Source: Convivina praedatoris (GTDB taxonomy: Bacteria > Bacillota > Bacilli > Lactobacillales > Lactobacillaceae). From it: DNA of 64,000 bases. The number at the start of each line of letters is the position of its first letter. Position 1 is the first letter of the stretch. Positions 1 through 8,041 of the stretch are shown in pieces. Under the pieces are notes generated by a model. The model was not told the origin of the DNA. It ran no database searches and saw nothing but the letters and a program-made list of their open reading frames with translations. The DNA lies in assembly GCF_933208495.1 (NCBI RefSeq), contig NZ_CAKOET010000001.1:124001-188000 (forward strand). The letters are read 5' to 3'. The position numbers and the translations under genes were made by a program.

Positions 1-2
1 AA

Positions 3-401
3 GCCCGTGAACTCCTTGATGGTTCAGCTGATGTGGTCGTTGCCGATGGCTTTTCTGGTAATACAGCATTGAAAGCGATAGAAGGAACTGCCTTGACGAT
101 GTTACAGCAACTTAAAAAGGCTATTTTAGGTGCTGGTTGGCGTGGAAAATTGGGTGGTCTTTTGTTAAAGCCGGCCTTTAAATCAATGGCTCAGCAGTTA
201 GACTTTAATGAGCAGGGTGGGGCGGTCGTGCTAGGAGTCAAGGCTCCAGTCGTTAAAACCCATGGTTCAGCTAAGGCAACTGCAGTTGCTAATACGATGG
301 GGCAGATTAAAACCATGATTGATCAAGACCTAGTGGCCGATACAGCGGCCTTTATTGTTGAAAATCATGAAGCCCTAAAGGTTAAAAAGTCGGCAAATTA
401 A
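3..401 (+). CDS. plsX: Phosphate acyltransferase PlsX, C-terminal part (5' end outside window)
   Basis: The reading frame is open from the window edge and begins mid-protein. It reads ARELLDGSADVVVADGFSGN near the start, a stretch typical of PlsX. PlsX converts acyl-ACP to acyl-phosphate, which PlsY uses in membrane phospholipid synthesis. About 132 residues are present; the family is usually about 330-340, so roughly 60% lies upstream. It is followed 60 bases later by the acyl carrier protein gene on the same strand, the usual arrangement in Firmicutes. The apparent GTG start at 33 is internal. The identification rests on the C-terminal sequence and on the neighbour. Confidence 0.85.
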   Translation, partial: ARELLDGSADVVVADGFSGNTALKAIEGTALTMLQQLKKAILGAGWRGKLGGLLLKPAFKSMAQQLDFNEQGGAVVLGVKAPVVKTHGSAKATAVANTMGQIKTMIDQDLVADTAAFIVENHEALKVKKSAN

Positions 402-461
402 GCTTGCCTTGCCTTAAAATTGTGTTATTATATTAGGGTTATAACATTAGAGGAGATAAAG

Positions 462-713
462 ATGGCATTAGAAAAAGAGGCAATCTATAACAAATTGGCC
501 GATGAAGTTTCTGAACGTTTTGACGTTCCACGTGATAAGGTTGAGCCTAATCTTAATTTAATCACCGATGTTAATGCCGATTCAATTGACTTCGTAGAGT
601 TAGTTTTGGAAGTTGAGGACATGTTTAATGTCGAAATTTCCGACGATGATGTTGAGAAGTTAGATACCTTACAAAAAACGGTTGATTATATTTACGATCA
701 CCAAGAAGATTAA
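462..713 (+). CDS. acpP: Acyl carrier protein
   Basis: This is an 83-residue acidic protein with the motif DSIDFVEL. Its serine (about residue 42) is the expected attachment site for 4'-phosphopantetheine. It carries growing acyl chains for fatty acid and phospholipid synthesis in the cytoplasm. The start is the ATG at 462, with AGAGGAG at 449-455 as ribosome binding site. An upstream in-frame extension exists but has no such site and is not conserved-looking. It directly follows plsX. Ile replaces the more common Leu in the DSL motif, a conservative change. Confidence 0.93.
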   Translation: MALEKEAIYNKLADEVSERFDVPRDKVEPNLNLITDVNADSIDFVELVLEVEDMFNVEISDDDVEKLDTLQKTVDYIYDHQED

Positions 714-733
714 TTAAGGTCAATAAAATAATT

Positions 734-769
734 AAAAACGTTTTAGCCTTGAAGCCGAAGCGTTTTTTT
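734..769 (+). terminator. Rho-independent terminator after acpP
   Basis: AAAAACG at 734-740 pairs with CGTTTTTT at 761-768 around an interrupted stem, followed by T residues. The hairpin is modest but well placed, 20 bases after the acpP stop codon. Confidence 0.6.
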
Positions 770-789
770 AATGGCTGAGGATAGTAAAA

Positions 790-1236
790 ATGGATGAAAA
801 GCAGTTACAAGACTACGTTAAACAAGTGTCACTGCAATATTTTAAGCGTCCCTTTGTGCATCAAGCCTACTTTAATCGACGTTTAAAAACGACCGGTGGT
901 CGTTACCGGTTAGCTGACCATAATTTAGAATTTAATCCGAAAATGGGTGATTTACCAGAATTTTTGGGGATTGTTAAGCATGAATTAGTTCACTATCATC
1001 TTCACCTAAACCATCAAGGCTATCGTCATGGGGATAGCGATTTTAAAGAACTTTTAACTCGAGTCAAGGGTTCACGTTATGCCCCTGATATTGGTCTAAG
1101 ACAGTGCCGCCCAAAAGTTTTAACCTATTGCTGTGAGCAAGGACATTTGATTAAGCGACAGCGCCGAATTAATACTAACCGTTATGTTTGTGGTCGTTGT
1201 GGTCAACCGTTACAGTTAATAACAGTAAAAAAATGA
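790..1236 (+). CDS. SprT-like zinc metalloprotease-domain protein
   Basis: This 148-residue protein has a zinc-metallopeptidase motif HELVH at residues 64-68 and a C-terminal cysteine cluster (CC..., then CGRC near residues 136-139) that looks like a zinc ribbon. It matches the SprT-like family of Firmicutes. In eukaryotes related SPRTN proteases cut DNA-protein crosslinks; the bacterial proteins have no settled function. It starts at ATG 790, just after the acpP terminator. It is followed at once by a small membrane-protein gene and then ccpA. Confidence 0.85.
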   Translation: MDEKQLQDYVKQVSLQYFKRPFVHQAYFNRRLKTTGGRYRLADHNLEFNPKMGDLPEFLGIVKHELVHYHLHLNHQGYRHGDSDFKELLTRVKGSRYAPDIGLRQCRPKVLTYCCEQGHLIKRQRRINTNRYVCGRCGQPLQLITVKK

Positions 1237-1252
1237 AATCATGAGGAAAGGC

Positions 1253-1450
1253 GTGCCAATTAAATTACAACAAATTATTTTAATTGTTTTAGGGCTGGTC
1301 TTACCTGTCGGCTTATTTTGGTTGAGTGATCATCAGGGCTGGCCAATTTGGTGGAAAATTTTAGCCATGATTGTGATTGTGATTTTAGTTAATCTTGGTT
1401 TTGCTGTGATTGCTTACCAAAAACATTGTCAAAAAGATCAATCTAAATAA
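1253..1450 (+). CDS. Small two-helix membrane protein, unknown function
   Basis: This is a predicted small membrane protein of 65 residues, or 69 if ATG 1241 is used. Two hydrophobic stretches are visible, around LIVLGLVLPVGLFWL and ILAMIVIVILVNLGFAVIAY, separated by a short Trp-containing loop, with a charged C-terminal tail. I prefer GTG 1253 because GAGG (1243-1246) lies six bases upstream, while ATG 1241 has no ribosome binding site. It lies directly behind the SprT-like gene. I do not recognise the family. Confidence 0.6.
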   Translation: MPIKLQQIILIVLGLVLPVGLFWLSDHQGWPIWWKILAMIVIVILVNLGFAVIAYQKHCQKDQSK

Positions 1451-1474
1451 AATTTTTAATTTTTGGAAAATTAT

Positions 1475-1512
1475 TGTAAGCGTTTGCAGTAACTACCTTT
1501 TATGCTTATAAT
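1475..1512 (+). promoter_or_regulatory. ccpA promoter with overlapping cre site
   Basis: TGTAAGCGTTTGCA at 1475-1488 fits 13 of 14 positions of the CcpA operator consensus TGWAANCGNTNWCA. A -35 box TTGCAG (1484-1489) lies inside it and a -10 box TATAAT (1507-1512) follows after a 17-base spacer. CcpA bound here would block the promoter, so negative autoregulation is likely. Transcription would start near 1519, downstream of the ATG at 1502, which therefore cannot be the start codon. Confidence 0.85.
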
Positions 1513-1555
1513 ATTAGACGAAGAAACACTTTTGAAAGTAGTGGGGGATAGGAAT

Positions 1556-2569
1556 GTGGTAAAAAAACAAAATGCAACTATTTACGACGTTGCCAATCGA
1601 GTTGGCGTTTCCTTAGCCACAGTCTCACGAGTTGTTAATGGCAATAAAAATGTACGTGATTCAACTAAAGAAAAGGTCTTAAAGGCTATTGACGAGTTGG
1701 GATACCAGCCCAATGCAGTTGCTCGTGGTTTGGCTTCTAAAAAGTCGACGACTATTGGGATTGTTATGCCCGATGTGACCAACTTGTACTATGCTGAATT
1801 AACCCGGGGAATCAACGATGTGGCCAATATGTATCACTATGATGTTTTGCTGACTAATACTGATGATGATCCGGTTCGCGATGTTTTAGCGATCAATAGT
1901 TTAGAAAGTAAACAGGTTGATGGCATTATTTTCATGGGAAATGAATTGGACCAGGGGGTCATGAAAACCATCGATGCGCTAAATATTCCAGTTGTCCTAG
2001 CTGGCTGTGTTGATGCGCAAAAAAAGCTACCAAGTGTTAATATTGACTATATTAATGCCTTTTATGAAATAACCGCTAGTTTGTTGCGACATGGACATGA
2101 AAATGTTGCCTTGGTAATGGGCAGTTTGGACGAAGCAATTAATCGAGATTATCGTTTAGCTGGTTATACTAAGGCTTTAAATGAAGTTGGTCGTCAAATT
2201 GATGAAAAATTCCTATTTACTACCGGGCGTGACTATCAAAAGACCTTAGAACTAGCACCGAAAGTTGTTGCTAGTGGGGCAACAGCGATGATTGTTTATG
2301 ATGATGTTGTCGCAGTTGCGCTCTTAAATTATTTACACGATCATCATTTTGATATACCAGGTCAGATGGAGCTAGTGACCTCTAATGATACCAACTATAG
2401 TATTATTTCTCGTCCGCAGTTAACGTCCATTGCTCAGCCTAAGTATGATATTGGGGCCGTAGCGATGCGGATGTTAACTAAATTAATGAATAATGAAGAC
2501 CTGAAAGAACAAGCCGTCAAGTTACCACATGCGATTGTTCAACGTCAAACGACACATGAATTGAGTTAG
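1556..2569 (+). CDS. ccpA: Catabolite control protein A (LacI family)
   Basis: This LacI-family regulator has an N-terminal helix-turn-helix (ATIYDVANRVGVSLATVSRV), the hinge-region segment RPNAVARGLASKK-like as QPNAVARGLASKK, and a periplasmic-binding-type effector domain. The sequence PDVTNLYYAELTRGINDVA is characteristic of CcpA, which binds HPr-Ser46-P and controls carbon catabolite repression. I place the start at GTG 1556, preceded by GGGGG (1543-1547), because the predicted transcription start is near 1519. The length, 337 residues, is close to other CcpA proteins. A cre site overlaps its promoter. Confidence 0.9.
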   Translation: MVKKQNATIYDVANRVGVSLATVSRVVNGNKNVRDSTKEKVLKAIDELGYQPNAVARGLASKKSTTIGIVMPDVTNLYYAELTRGINDVANMYHYDVLLTNTDDDPVRDVLAINSLESKQVDGIIFMGNELDQGVMKTIDALNIPVVLAGCVDAQKKLPSVNIDYINAFYEITASLLRHGHENVALVMGSLDEAINRDYRLAGYTKALNEVGRQIDEKFLFTTGRDYQKTLELAPKVVASGATAMIVYDDVVAVALLNYLHDHHFDIPGQMELVTSNDTNYSIISRPQLTSIAQPKYDIGAVAMRMLTKLMNNEDLKEQAVKLPHAIVQRQTTHELS

Positions 2570-2576
2570 TTCAAGC

Positions 2577-4496
2577 TTGATACCTCTGGTCAGTCAAGTA
2601 GTTAGGAGGTTATCTATCAATTCACAAAATATTGAAAAAAGTGACGCAGTTAGCCGGCCCAATCATCGCTATATAACTGGCCTAGATGGCCTAAGAGCAC
2701 TGGCGGTGATTGGGGTTATTACTTTTCACTTACTACCAAATTGGGTCAGTGGTGGTTGGTTAGGCGTGCCACTCTTTTTTATTATCTCAGGCTATTTAAT
2801 TACGACCTTATTAATTCAGGAGTATGAGCATTCAGGTAATATTGGCTTCTTGCCTTTTTGGGGTCGACGTTTACGACGATTATATCCGCCTTTAGTGGTG
2901 ATGTTACTGCTGACGGTGTTTTTAATTTTATTATTAGCCCCTCAGCAACTATATAATTTACGCTATATTGTTTTTTCAAATTTACTGTACCTCTATAACT
3001 TTTGGGCGATGGGCCATGGTGGTTCTTACTTTGATCAAATCAATGGCGCCTCGCCCTTTACGCACCTATGGTCACTATCGATTGAAGCTCAATTTTATTT
3101 GTTGTGGCCGGGGATTGTTTGGTTACTGTTAAAAAGTCGTTTGAAAAAAATTGTGATTAGTGCTTTCTTGGTGGTAGGGGCCAGTATAAGTGCGTTGTTG
3201 ATGGGCCTTTTTTATAGTGGTGCTAACCTTAACCGCGTCTATTATGGAACTGATACCCGAATTTTTGCAATTTTACTAGGCGCAGCCTTAGCCTTTGTTT
3301 GGCCAGCCTATCGCTTAACAACTCGTTTAGACCGGGAGATGCGCTTTTACATCAATGTCATTGGTTTAGTAGCAGCTGTAGATACCATCCTAGCCTTTTT
3401 GGTAATTAATGGACAGGCACCCTTTGTCTATAAAGGTGGGATGTTTGCCTTAACCTTAATCATGACAATCTTTTTAGCTATCGTGGTTCATCCGGTTTCA
3501 CTCTTGAATCATCTTTTAAATCAGTCTTGGTTGAATTACATTGGTAAACGTTCTTATAGTATTTATCTGTATCAACTACCAGTTTTTGTTTTTTATCCTA
3601 AACTAGTGGGTAATTTTCATTTTTCAATTTGGCAGGCTCTAATTGAAGTTGCTCTGGTCTTAGCTATTAGCGAAGTTTCCTATCGTTATGTGGAAACACT
3701 CTTCCGACATCCTAAGCAAAGAAAACAGGCTTGGCAGTGGTTTAAGCGGCGTAAATTACTTTTGTATCCGACCGCAATGGTAGCTGCTTTGTTCCTGATA
3801 ACCATTGCTGGTGGCTTAGTACGGCCCGAAGCGGGGATGGCTGCACCTAAAAGTGACTTACAAAAACGTTTAGAAAAGGCGCAAAAGGATCTAGCTCAAC
3901 AAAAAAGTCATACGAATCAAAAACAGCATGATGAGGCTGCAGATACTGCCTTAACACCGGAACAAAGTAAATTAACTCAAGATTATCAGATTACAACTGA
4001 CCAGTATCGCTATTTTAGTCAATTAGCCATTACGGTTGTTGGTGATTCAGTTATGTTAGATGTTGCTCCTAACCTACAAGAACTAAATGACCACTTAAGT
4101 ATTGATGCACAGGTTGGTCGTCAGGCTGACGATGCTATTCCTGCCCTAATTAATCAGATTAAAACTGGTCATTGTGCCGATACAATTTTAATTGGTCTGG
4201 GTACGAACGGGAATATTCGCGCTAGTGATATTGACGCTTTAGTGGCAGCCGCCGGTAAACAACGTCAAATTTATTGGGTTAATAACTACGTGGTTACTAA
4301 ACCTTGGCAAGATAGTAATAATCGTGAGCTGGATGAAGCTAAGCAAAATAATCGTAATTTTCATGTGATTGATTGGTACTCCTTAGTTAAAAATCATCCA
4401 GAATGGTTGGCTAGTGATGGTGTTCATCCTGAAGCTACTGGAAATCACCATTATGCTCGTTTAGTTGTTCAATCAATTTGCAAGGACAGCCGTTAG
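2577..4496 (+). CDS. oatA: Peptidoglycan O-acetyltransferase, OatA-like (AT3-SGNH)
   Basis: This is a 639-residue membrane acyltransferase. The N-terminal acyltransferase-3 domain begins at YITGLDGLRALAVIGVITFH and has about ten hydrophobic segments. After a charged, Gln-rich linker (about residues 425-460) comes an SGNH esterase-type domain with GDSVM, GLGTNG and SDGVHP motifs. This architecture is that of OatA, which O-acetylates MurNAc and gives lysozyme resistance. The start is uncertain. TTG 2577 has no good ribosome binding site, whereas a strong TAGGAGG (2602-2608) lies inside the frame with no ATG, GTG or TTG in frame just after it. Assignment to OatA rather than another AT3-SGNH enzyme is an inference. 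Confidence 0.82.
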   Translation: MIPLVSQVVRRLSINSQNIEKSDAVSRPNHRYITGLDGLRALAVIGVITFHLLPNWVSGGWLGVPLFFIISGYLITTLLIQEYEHSGNIGFLPFWGRRLRRLYPPLVVMLLLTVFLILLLAPQQLYNLRYIVFSNLLYLYNFWAMGHGGSYFDQINGASPFTHLWSLSIEAQFYLLWPGIVWLLLKSRLKKIVISAFLVVGASISALLMGLFYSGANLNRVYYGTDTRIFAILLGAALAFVWPAYRLTTRLDREMRFYINVIGLVAAVDTILAFLVINGQAPFVYKGGMFALTLIMTIFLAIVVHPVSLLNHLLNQSWLNYIGKRSYSIYLYQLPVFVFYPKLVGNFHFSIWQALIEVALVLAISEVSYRYVETLFRHPKQRKQAWQWFKRRKLLLYPTAMVAALFLITIAGGLVRPEAGMAAPKSDLQKRLEKAQKDLAQQKSHTNQKQHDEAADTALTPEQSKLTQDYQITTDQYRYFSQLAITVVGDSVMLDVAPNLQELNDHLSIDAQVGRQADDAIPALINQIKTGHCADTILIGLGTNGNIRASDIDALVAAAGKQRQIYWVNNYVVTKPWQDSNNRELDEAKQNNRNFHVIDWYSLVKNHPEWLASDGVHPEATGNHHYARLVVQSICKDSR

Positions 4497-4514
4497 ATGG
4501 TTGTTTTTTTTTAA
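4485..4514 (+). terminator. Weak terminator after oatA-like gene
   Basis: CAGCC pairs with GGTTG across GTTAGAT at the end of the gene, and a run of nine T follows. The stem is only five pairs, so this is tentative. Confidence 0.4.
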
Positions 4515-4558
4515 TTTTAATTTAAAATGAAAAGTAGAATGATTCTAAAGGAGAAGCT

Positions 4559-5908
4559 ATGTTTAAATCTTTGCGTCAGTTAACGCTGTTTTCATTGGTG
4601 CTATTGTTCATTGCCTTTGTTATGTCAATTAGTCAATCAACCATGACGACGGCCTATCCAATTTTAATGCACAGTTTCAATGTCAGTGCCAGCACAGTCC
4701 AATGGCTAACGACGGGCTTTATGGTAACTATGACCTTAGTGATGCCGCTAAGTCCTTGGTTACTAGATAATATTCCTCTTCGTTATTTATTAAATGGGAT
4801 TGTGATTGTCTTTTTAATTGGGACAGCTTGGGCGATTGTGACCCCTAATTTTACAGGTATTATCATTGGTCGTTTGCTGGAAGGAATTGCAGTGGGGGCC
4901 TTATTTCCAACTTTTCAGTCTGTTATTTTAGAAAGTACACCTAAAGATCGGCGGGGGCCTTCCATGGGTGTCGTTGGTTTGGTTATGGGATCAGCCTTAG
5001 CAGTTGGGCCAATTGTGTCGGGTATTATCTTACAGTGGGGATCTTGGCGCCAATTATTTGGTTTTTTCTTTATTGTTTTGATTGTGCTAGTGCTCTTAAT
5101 TCAAAAGCAAATTAAAAATGTGCATACCCTTAAGCCTTACCGATTTGACTGGTTATCTGCTGTCATGCTATTAGGATTTGGTGGGATTTTGTATAGTATT
5201 TCAGTAATTCCAACTCAGGGAATTAACGCCCAATGGTGGCTTATGATGGTGATCAGTACCATTATTTTAGGAATTTTTGTTGCCCGTCAACTTAAATTAA
5301 CGACACCATTCTTGAATTTGTCGGTTTTTCATTATCATGGTTATTTACCAGCCATGATTCTGACCGGTTTATCTTATTCTGGTTTAATTACTGCCACGGT
5401 TTTGATGCCCCTTTTTTATCAAAAGGTGTTCCATTTTAATCCCTTAGCATCTGGACTACTAATGGTACCAGCCGCTATTTTCTTGAGCTTGTTAAATCCT
5501 AAGGCCGGATATCTGTTACAAAAGATTGGTTTGAAGCGCTTAGTTCGGATTGGAACTTCGATGATGGTTTTGGGTTACGGCCTCTTAGCCCTAATGGGGC
5601 AAGCTAACTTCTGGGTTGGTTTAGTGGCTGCCATGTTACTAGAAGGTGGTAACGCCTTTATCATGATGCCAGCGGTTACAGCGGCTAATAATGCTTTACC
5701 AGAAGATTTAGTTGCTCACGGGACAGCAATTTTAACGACTTTACGGCAGGTTATCGGTGCCGGTAGCGTGGTGGTAGCATCAATTTTGATTACTTCCTTT
5801 AATCAGAACGTTTCATACGGAACCGCCTTGAGTCAAACCAGTGCTTGGTTTATCTTTGTGCCAGTGTTGGGGCTGCTATTATCAACGCAAATTAAAACTG
5901 AAAAATAA
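4559..5908 (+). CDS. MFS drug-efflux-type transporter (DHA2/EmrB-like)
   Basis: This 449-residue protein is almost wholly hydrophobic, with 12-14 predicted membrane helices. Segments such as STVQWLTTGFMVTMTLVMP near the N-terminus and GRLLEGIAVGALFPTFQSV with motif-C-like GLVMGSALAVGPIVSG are typical of the DHA2 (EmrB/QacA) drug:proton antiporters. The substrate cannot be read from the sequence. The ATG at 4559 is preceded by AAAGGAG. It is flanked by the OatA-like gene and by two small charged-protein genes. Confidence 0.8.
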   Translation: MFKSLRQLTLFSLVLLFIAFVMSISQSTMTTAYPILMHSFNVSASTVQWLTTGFMVTMTLVMPLSPWLLDNIPLRYLLNGIVIVFLIGTAWAIVTPNFTGIIIGRLLEGIAVGALFPTFQSVILESTPKDRRGPSMGVVGLVMGSALAVGPIVSGIILQWGSWRQLFGFFFIVLIVLVLLIQKQIKNVHTLKPYRFDWLSAVMLLGFGGILYSISVIPTQGINAQWWLMMVISTIILGIFVARQLKLTTPFLNLSVFHYHGYLPAMILTGLSYSGLITATVLMPLFYQKVFHFNPLASGLLMVPAAIFLSLLNPKAGYLLQKIGLKRLVRIGTSMMVLGYGLLALMGQANFWVGLVAAMLLEGGNAFIMMPAVTAANNALPEDLVAHGTAILTTLRQVIGAGSVVVASILITSFNQNVSYGTALSQTSAWFIFVPVLGLLLSTQIKTEK

Positions 5909-5988
5909 GTGTTTTTGAGTTTTAGTCAACTTTTTTATTTTGATGAAATTGTGCTAAGATTGTCCTTATAGAAAACGGGAGGATTGAG

Positions 5989-6180
5989 ATGACTACATTA
6001 AGAGATGGTTCCAAAGAGAATCGAGAATCCTTTGAACGTGAAGATGACAAGCTAGCTAAGAAAAAGGTAGCACAACAACACGAACATACGGAAAGTACTG
6101 ACGTTCTCCACGCTGAAAAAAAGGATGCTCGTTACGAAAAAGAAGCATTTGAACAAGAAAAGAAAGACATTGAGGGTTAA
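5989..6180 (+). CDS. Small highly charged protein, unknown
   Basis: This 63-residue protein is rich in Lys and Glu with no hydrophobic segment, so it is probably cytoplasmic and helical or disordered. A ribosome binding site CGGGAGG lies 7-13 bases before ATG 5989. The next small gene starts five bases after its stop, and both end before a shared terminator, so they form a two-gene transcript. I do not recognise the family. The composition resembles small stress-associated hydrophilic proteins, but that is only a resemblance. Confidence 0.65.
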   Translation: MTTLRDGSKENRESFEREDDKLAKKKVAQQHEHTESTDVLHAEKKDARYEKEAFEQEKKDIEG

Positions 6181-6185
6181 TCACG

Positions 6186-6320
6186 ATGGAGAAAAAACAC
6201 GAATTTGAAGCAGCTGATGCCCGTGAAGTAGAAGATGTTAAGCGTAAAACTGAGCGTTTGGATAAGCAATCAGAATTTGTTGAATCTTCTCATGAACAAC
6301 GTGAAAAGGCTGATCAGTAA
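6186..6320 (+). CDS. Second small charged protein (44 aa), unknown
   Basis: ATG 6186 opens a 44-codon frame (MEKKHEFEAADAREVEDVKR...) closing at TAA 6318-6320. It is as charged as its upstream neighbour and shares its Lys/Glu-rich, Trp-free composition, which suggests that the pair work together or are distant duplicates. The spacing to the upstream stop is five bases, with GAGGG nearby as a weak ribosome binding site. A good terminator follows 21 bases after the stop. A frame in a different phase (6235-6432) overlaps it, but runs through the terminator and looks spurious. Confidence 0.6.
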   Translation: MEKKHEFEAADAREVEDVKRKTERLDKQSEFVESSHEQREKADQ

Positions 6321-6341
6321 GCTTAAGTATACTGTAGCTAG

Positions 6342-6370
6342 AGCAACTAGATTCCTAGTTGCTTTTCTTT
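6342..6370 (+). terminator. Terminator after the small-protein pair
   Basis: AGCAACTAG (6342-6350) and CTAGTTGCT (6355-6363) form a nine-pair stem with loop ATTC, followed by a T-rich tract. Confidence 0.85.
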
Positions 6371-6410
6371 TGGTCTTTTTAATAAAAATAGTAGCAATTT
6401 TCATTACTTT

Positions 6411-6419
6411 TGCTAAAAT
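6411..6419 (+). promoter_or_regulatory. udk promoter, extended -10
   Basis: TGCTAAAAT at 6411-6419 is an extended -10 element about 60 bases before udk. No strong -35 box is visible upstream, as is common with extended -10 promoters. Confidence 0.5.
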
Positions 6420-6477
6420 AAAAAAAGTGTAAATTTTTTGCTCGGCCTAACGACGGTTATTATTTGAGGAGGAAGTC

Positions 6478-7107
6478 GTGACAAATAAGCCATTAATAAT
6501 TGGTATTACCGGGGGATCTGGTTCCGGAAAGACAACGGTTAGTCGGGCCCTTTTGACCCGTTTAGCGACTCATCATCCTGTTTTATTGCAGCAAGATTCT
6601 TACTACCGCGATCAATCGGACAAACCTATGGCCGAGAGAATTAAGACGAACTATGATCATCCAGATTCATTGGAAAATGATCTCTTTGTTGCCGATTTGG
6701 AACGCTTGCTGCGCAATCAAGCTATTGATGTGCCAGTTTATGATTATGAGCAGCATACCCGTTCAAATCAGACTGTGCATGTTCAGCCAACTGGCGTAAT
6801 CATTGTGGATGGTGTTTTGTTATTTAACGATGTCAATATTCGTAATCTATTAGATTTAAAGGTTTATGTTGATACCGATGATGATATTCGTTTTATTCGC
6901 CGTTTACAACGGGATACCCATGAACGCGGTCGAACGGTTGAAGGCGTGATTGAACAATATTTAGCCACGGTGAAGCCCATGCATAATCAATTTGTTGAGC
7001 CAACTAAGCGCTATGCTGACATCATCGTGCCCGAAGGTGGTCAGAACTTCATTGCCATTGATATGCTGGTCAACCAAGCCTTGGCAATTGTTAATAGTAA
7101 TCAGTAA
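6478..7107 (+). CDS. udk: Uridine kinase
   Basis: This 209-residue kinase has the P-loop GGSGSGKT at residues 12-19, followed by the motifs QQDSYYRD, NYDHPDS and PVYDYEQHTR, all typical of uridine/cytidine kinase. It phosphorylates uridine and cytidine for pyrimidine salvage. The start is GTG 6478 with GAGGAGG just upstream (6465-6471). A terminator shared with the convergent regulator gene follows. The length matches the family. Confidence 0.93.
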   Translation: MTNKPLIIGITGGSGSGKTTVSRALLTRLATHHPVLLQQDSYYRDQSDKPMAERIKTNYDHPDSLENDLFVADLERLLRNQAIDVPVYDYEQHTRSNQTVHVQPTGVIIVDGVLLFNDVNIRNLLDLKVYVDTDDDIRFIRRLQRDTHERGRTVEGVIEQYLATVKPMHNQFVEPTKRYADIIVPEGGQNFIAIDMLVNQALAIVNSNQ

Positions 7108-7109
7108 AA

Positions 7110-7134
7110 AAAGCCCGGAAGGGCTTTTTATTTT
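7110..7134. terminator. Bidirectional terminator between udk and the RpiR-type gene
   Basis: AGCCC-GGAA-GGGCT (7112-7124) is flanked by A and T runs, so it can end both converging transcripts. Confidence 0.85.
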
Positions 7135-7979
7135 TGCCGAGTTTCTTCAATCACTTGGCGTAAATTATCGACGACAATTTGAGTTTCTTGCGGCAATTGG
7201 GATCCCACCAACGTAAAGAGGGTATCAATAATGGTTAACTGGGCAATTAATGAACTCATTGATTCACTACGAAAATTAACTTCTTCAGCCAGTGACAAAA
7301 GTACTAAATCAGCTAAATGGGTGAGGGGTGAGTCAAAAAAAGAAGTAATGGCAATCGTCGGGACACCATGCTCTTTAAGCATTTGAGCAATTAGGAGGGT
7401 ATCTTCATTGCGCCCTGAATGGGAAATCACGATGGCCGCATCTTGGTTGGTAAGTTTAACGGCCTGCATTAATTGAATATCGTAATCTGGATGGGAGACA
7501 ACATTTAAAGGAGTTCGGAGGAATTTATGGTAGGCGTTAAAGGCGACGATTGAAGAGCCACCAATGCCAAAGAAACCAACGTGTTGGGCCTGTAAGAGGA
7601 TTTGCGCTGCTTGATCTAACTTACTGGCGGTTAACTGGTCTAAGGTTGTATCTAGAGCGTTTTTAGCTCCTGAAAAAACTTTATTAGCAATTGCTTGGGT
7701 ATTGTCATCGTCAGCAATTTCACCGAATAAATCTACGGGTGGATTGGGTGTCGTTCGACTGGCTAGGGCCAAAGAAAAATCACGATAGGAAGCAAAACCA
7801 ATTTTTTTTACAAACCGTGAAATTGTCGCTGTGGATACCCCAGTTTGATCAGCCATACTGCGAATCGTTAATTCACCAGCTAAGTGGGGTTGTTGGGTAA
7901 TAAAATTAATGAGCTTTTTTTCAGTTTGGTTATAGTGATGATTTTGGGCGCTGAGCTGGGCCAGAACTTGATTAACCAT
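7128..7979 (-). CDS. RpiR/MurR-family transcriptional regulator (HTH plus SIS)
   Basis: This 283-residue regulator has an N-terminal helix-turn-helix domain (TIRSMADQTGVSTATISRFVKKIGF) and a C-terminal SIS sugar-phosphate-binding domain (VGFFGIGGSSIVAFNAYHKF, ISHSGRNEDT). Such proteins sense phosphosugars. It is transcribed away from gnd-gntK-gntP, and the shared spacer holds two matching 13-bp dyads, so it very likely controls gluconate use with 6-phosphogluconate or a related compound as ligand. That role is an inference. Its own -35 box overlaps one dyad, suggesting autoregulation. Confidence 0.85.
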   Translation of the reverse strand: MVNQVLAQLSAQNHHYNQTEKKLINFITQQPHLAGELTIRSMADQTGVSTATISRFVKKIGFASYRDFSLALASRTTPNPPVDLFGEIADDDNTQAIANKVFSGAKNALDTTLDQLTASKLDQAAQILLQAQHVGFFGIGGSSIVAFNAYHKFLRTPLNVVSHPDYDIQLMQAVKLTNQDAAIVISHSGRNEDTLLIAQMLKEHGVPTIAITSFFDSPLTHLADLVLLSLAEEVNFRSESMSSLIAQLTIIDTLFTLVGSQLPQETQIVVDNLRQVIEETRQK

Positions 7980-8012
7980 AAATATTCTCCCTTGAAAACA
8001 TCGGTAGCCCTA

Positions 8013-8041
8013 ACTATACCGAATTAGAAAATTATTTTCAA
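8013..8041 (-). promoter_or_regulatory. Promoter of the RpiR-type regulator
   Basis: On the minus strand TTGAAA (8041-8036) and TATAGT (8018-8013) are separated by 17 bases. The -35 box overlaps the palindrome at 8027-8039. Confidence 0.75.
8027..8039. promoter_or_regulatory. Candidate RpiR-type operator 1
   Basis: GAAAATTATTTTC is a perfect palindrome (GAAAAT-T-ATTTTC). It overlaps the -35 box of the divergent regulator gene. A near copy lies 33 bases away, three helical turns. Confidence 0.65.

Noticed and set aside
6235-6432. 65-codon frame overlapping the second small charged gene
   Set aside because: It runs through a strong terminator and is in a different phase from a gene with better context; the hydrophobic end arises from AT-rich sequence.
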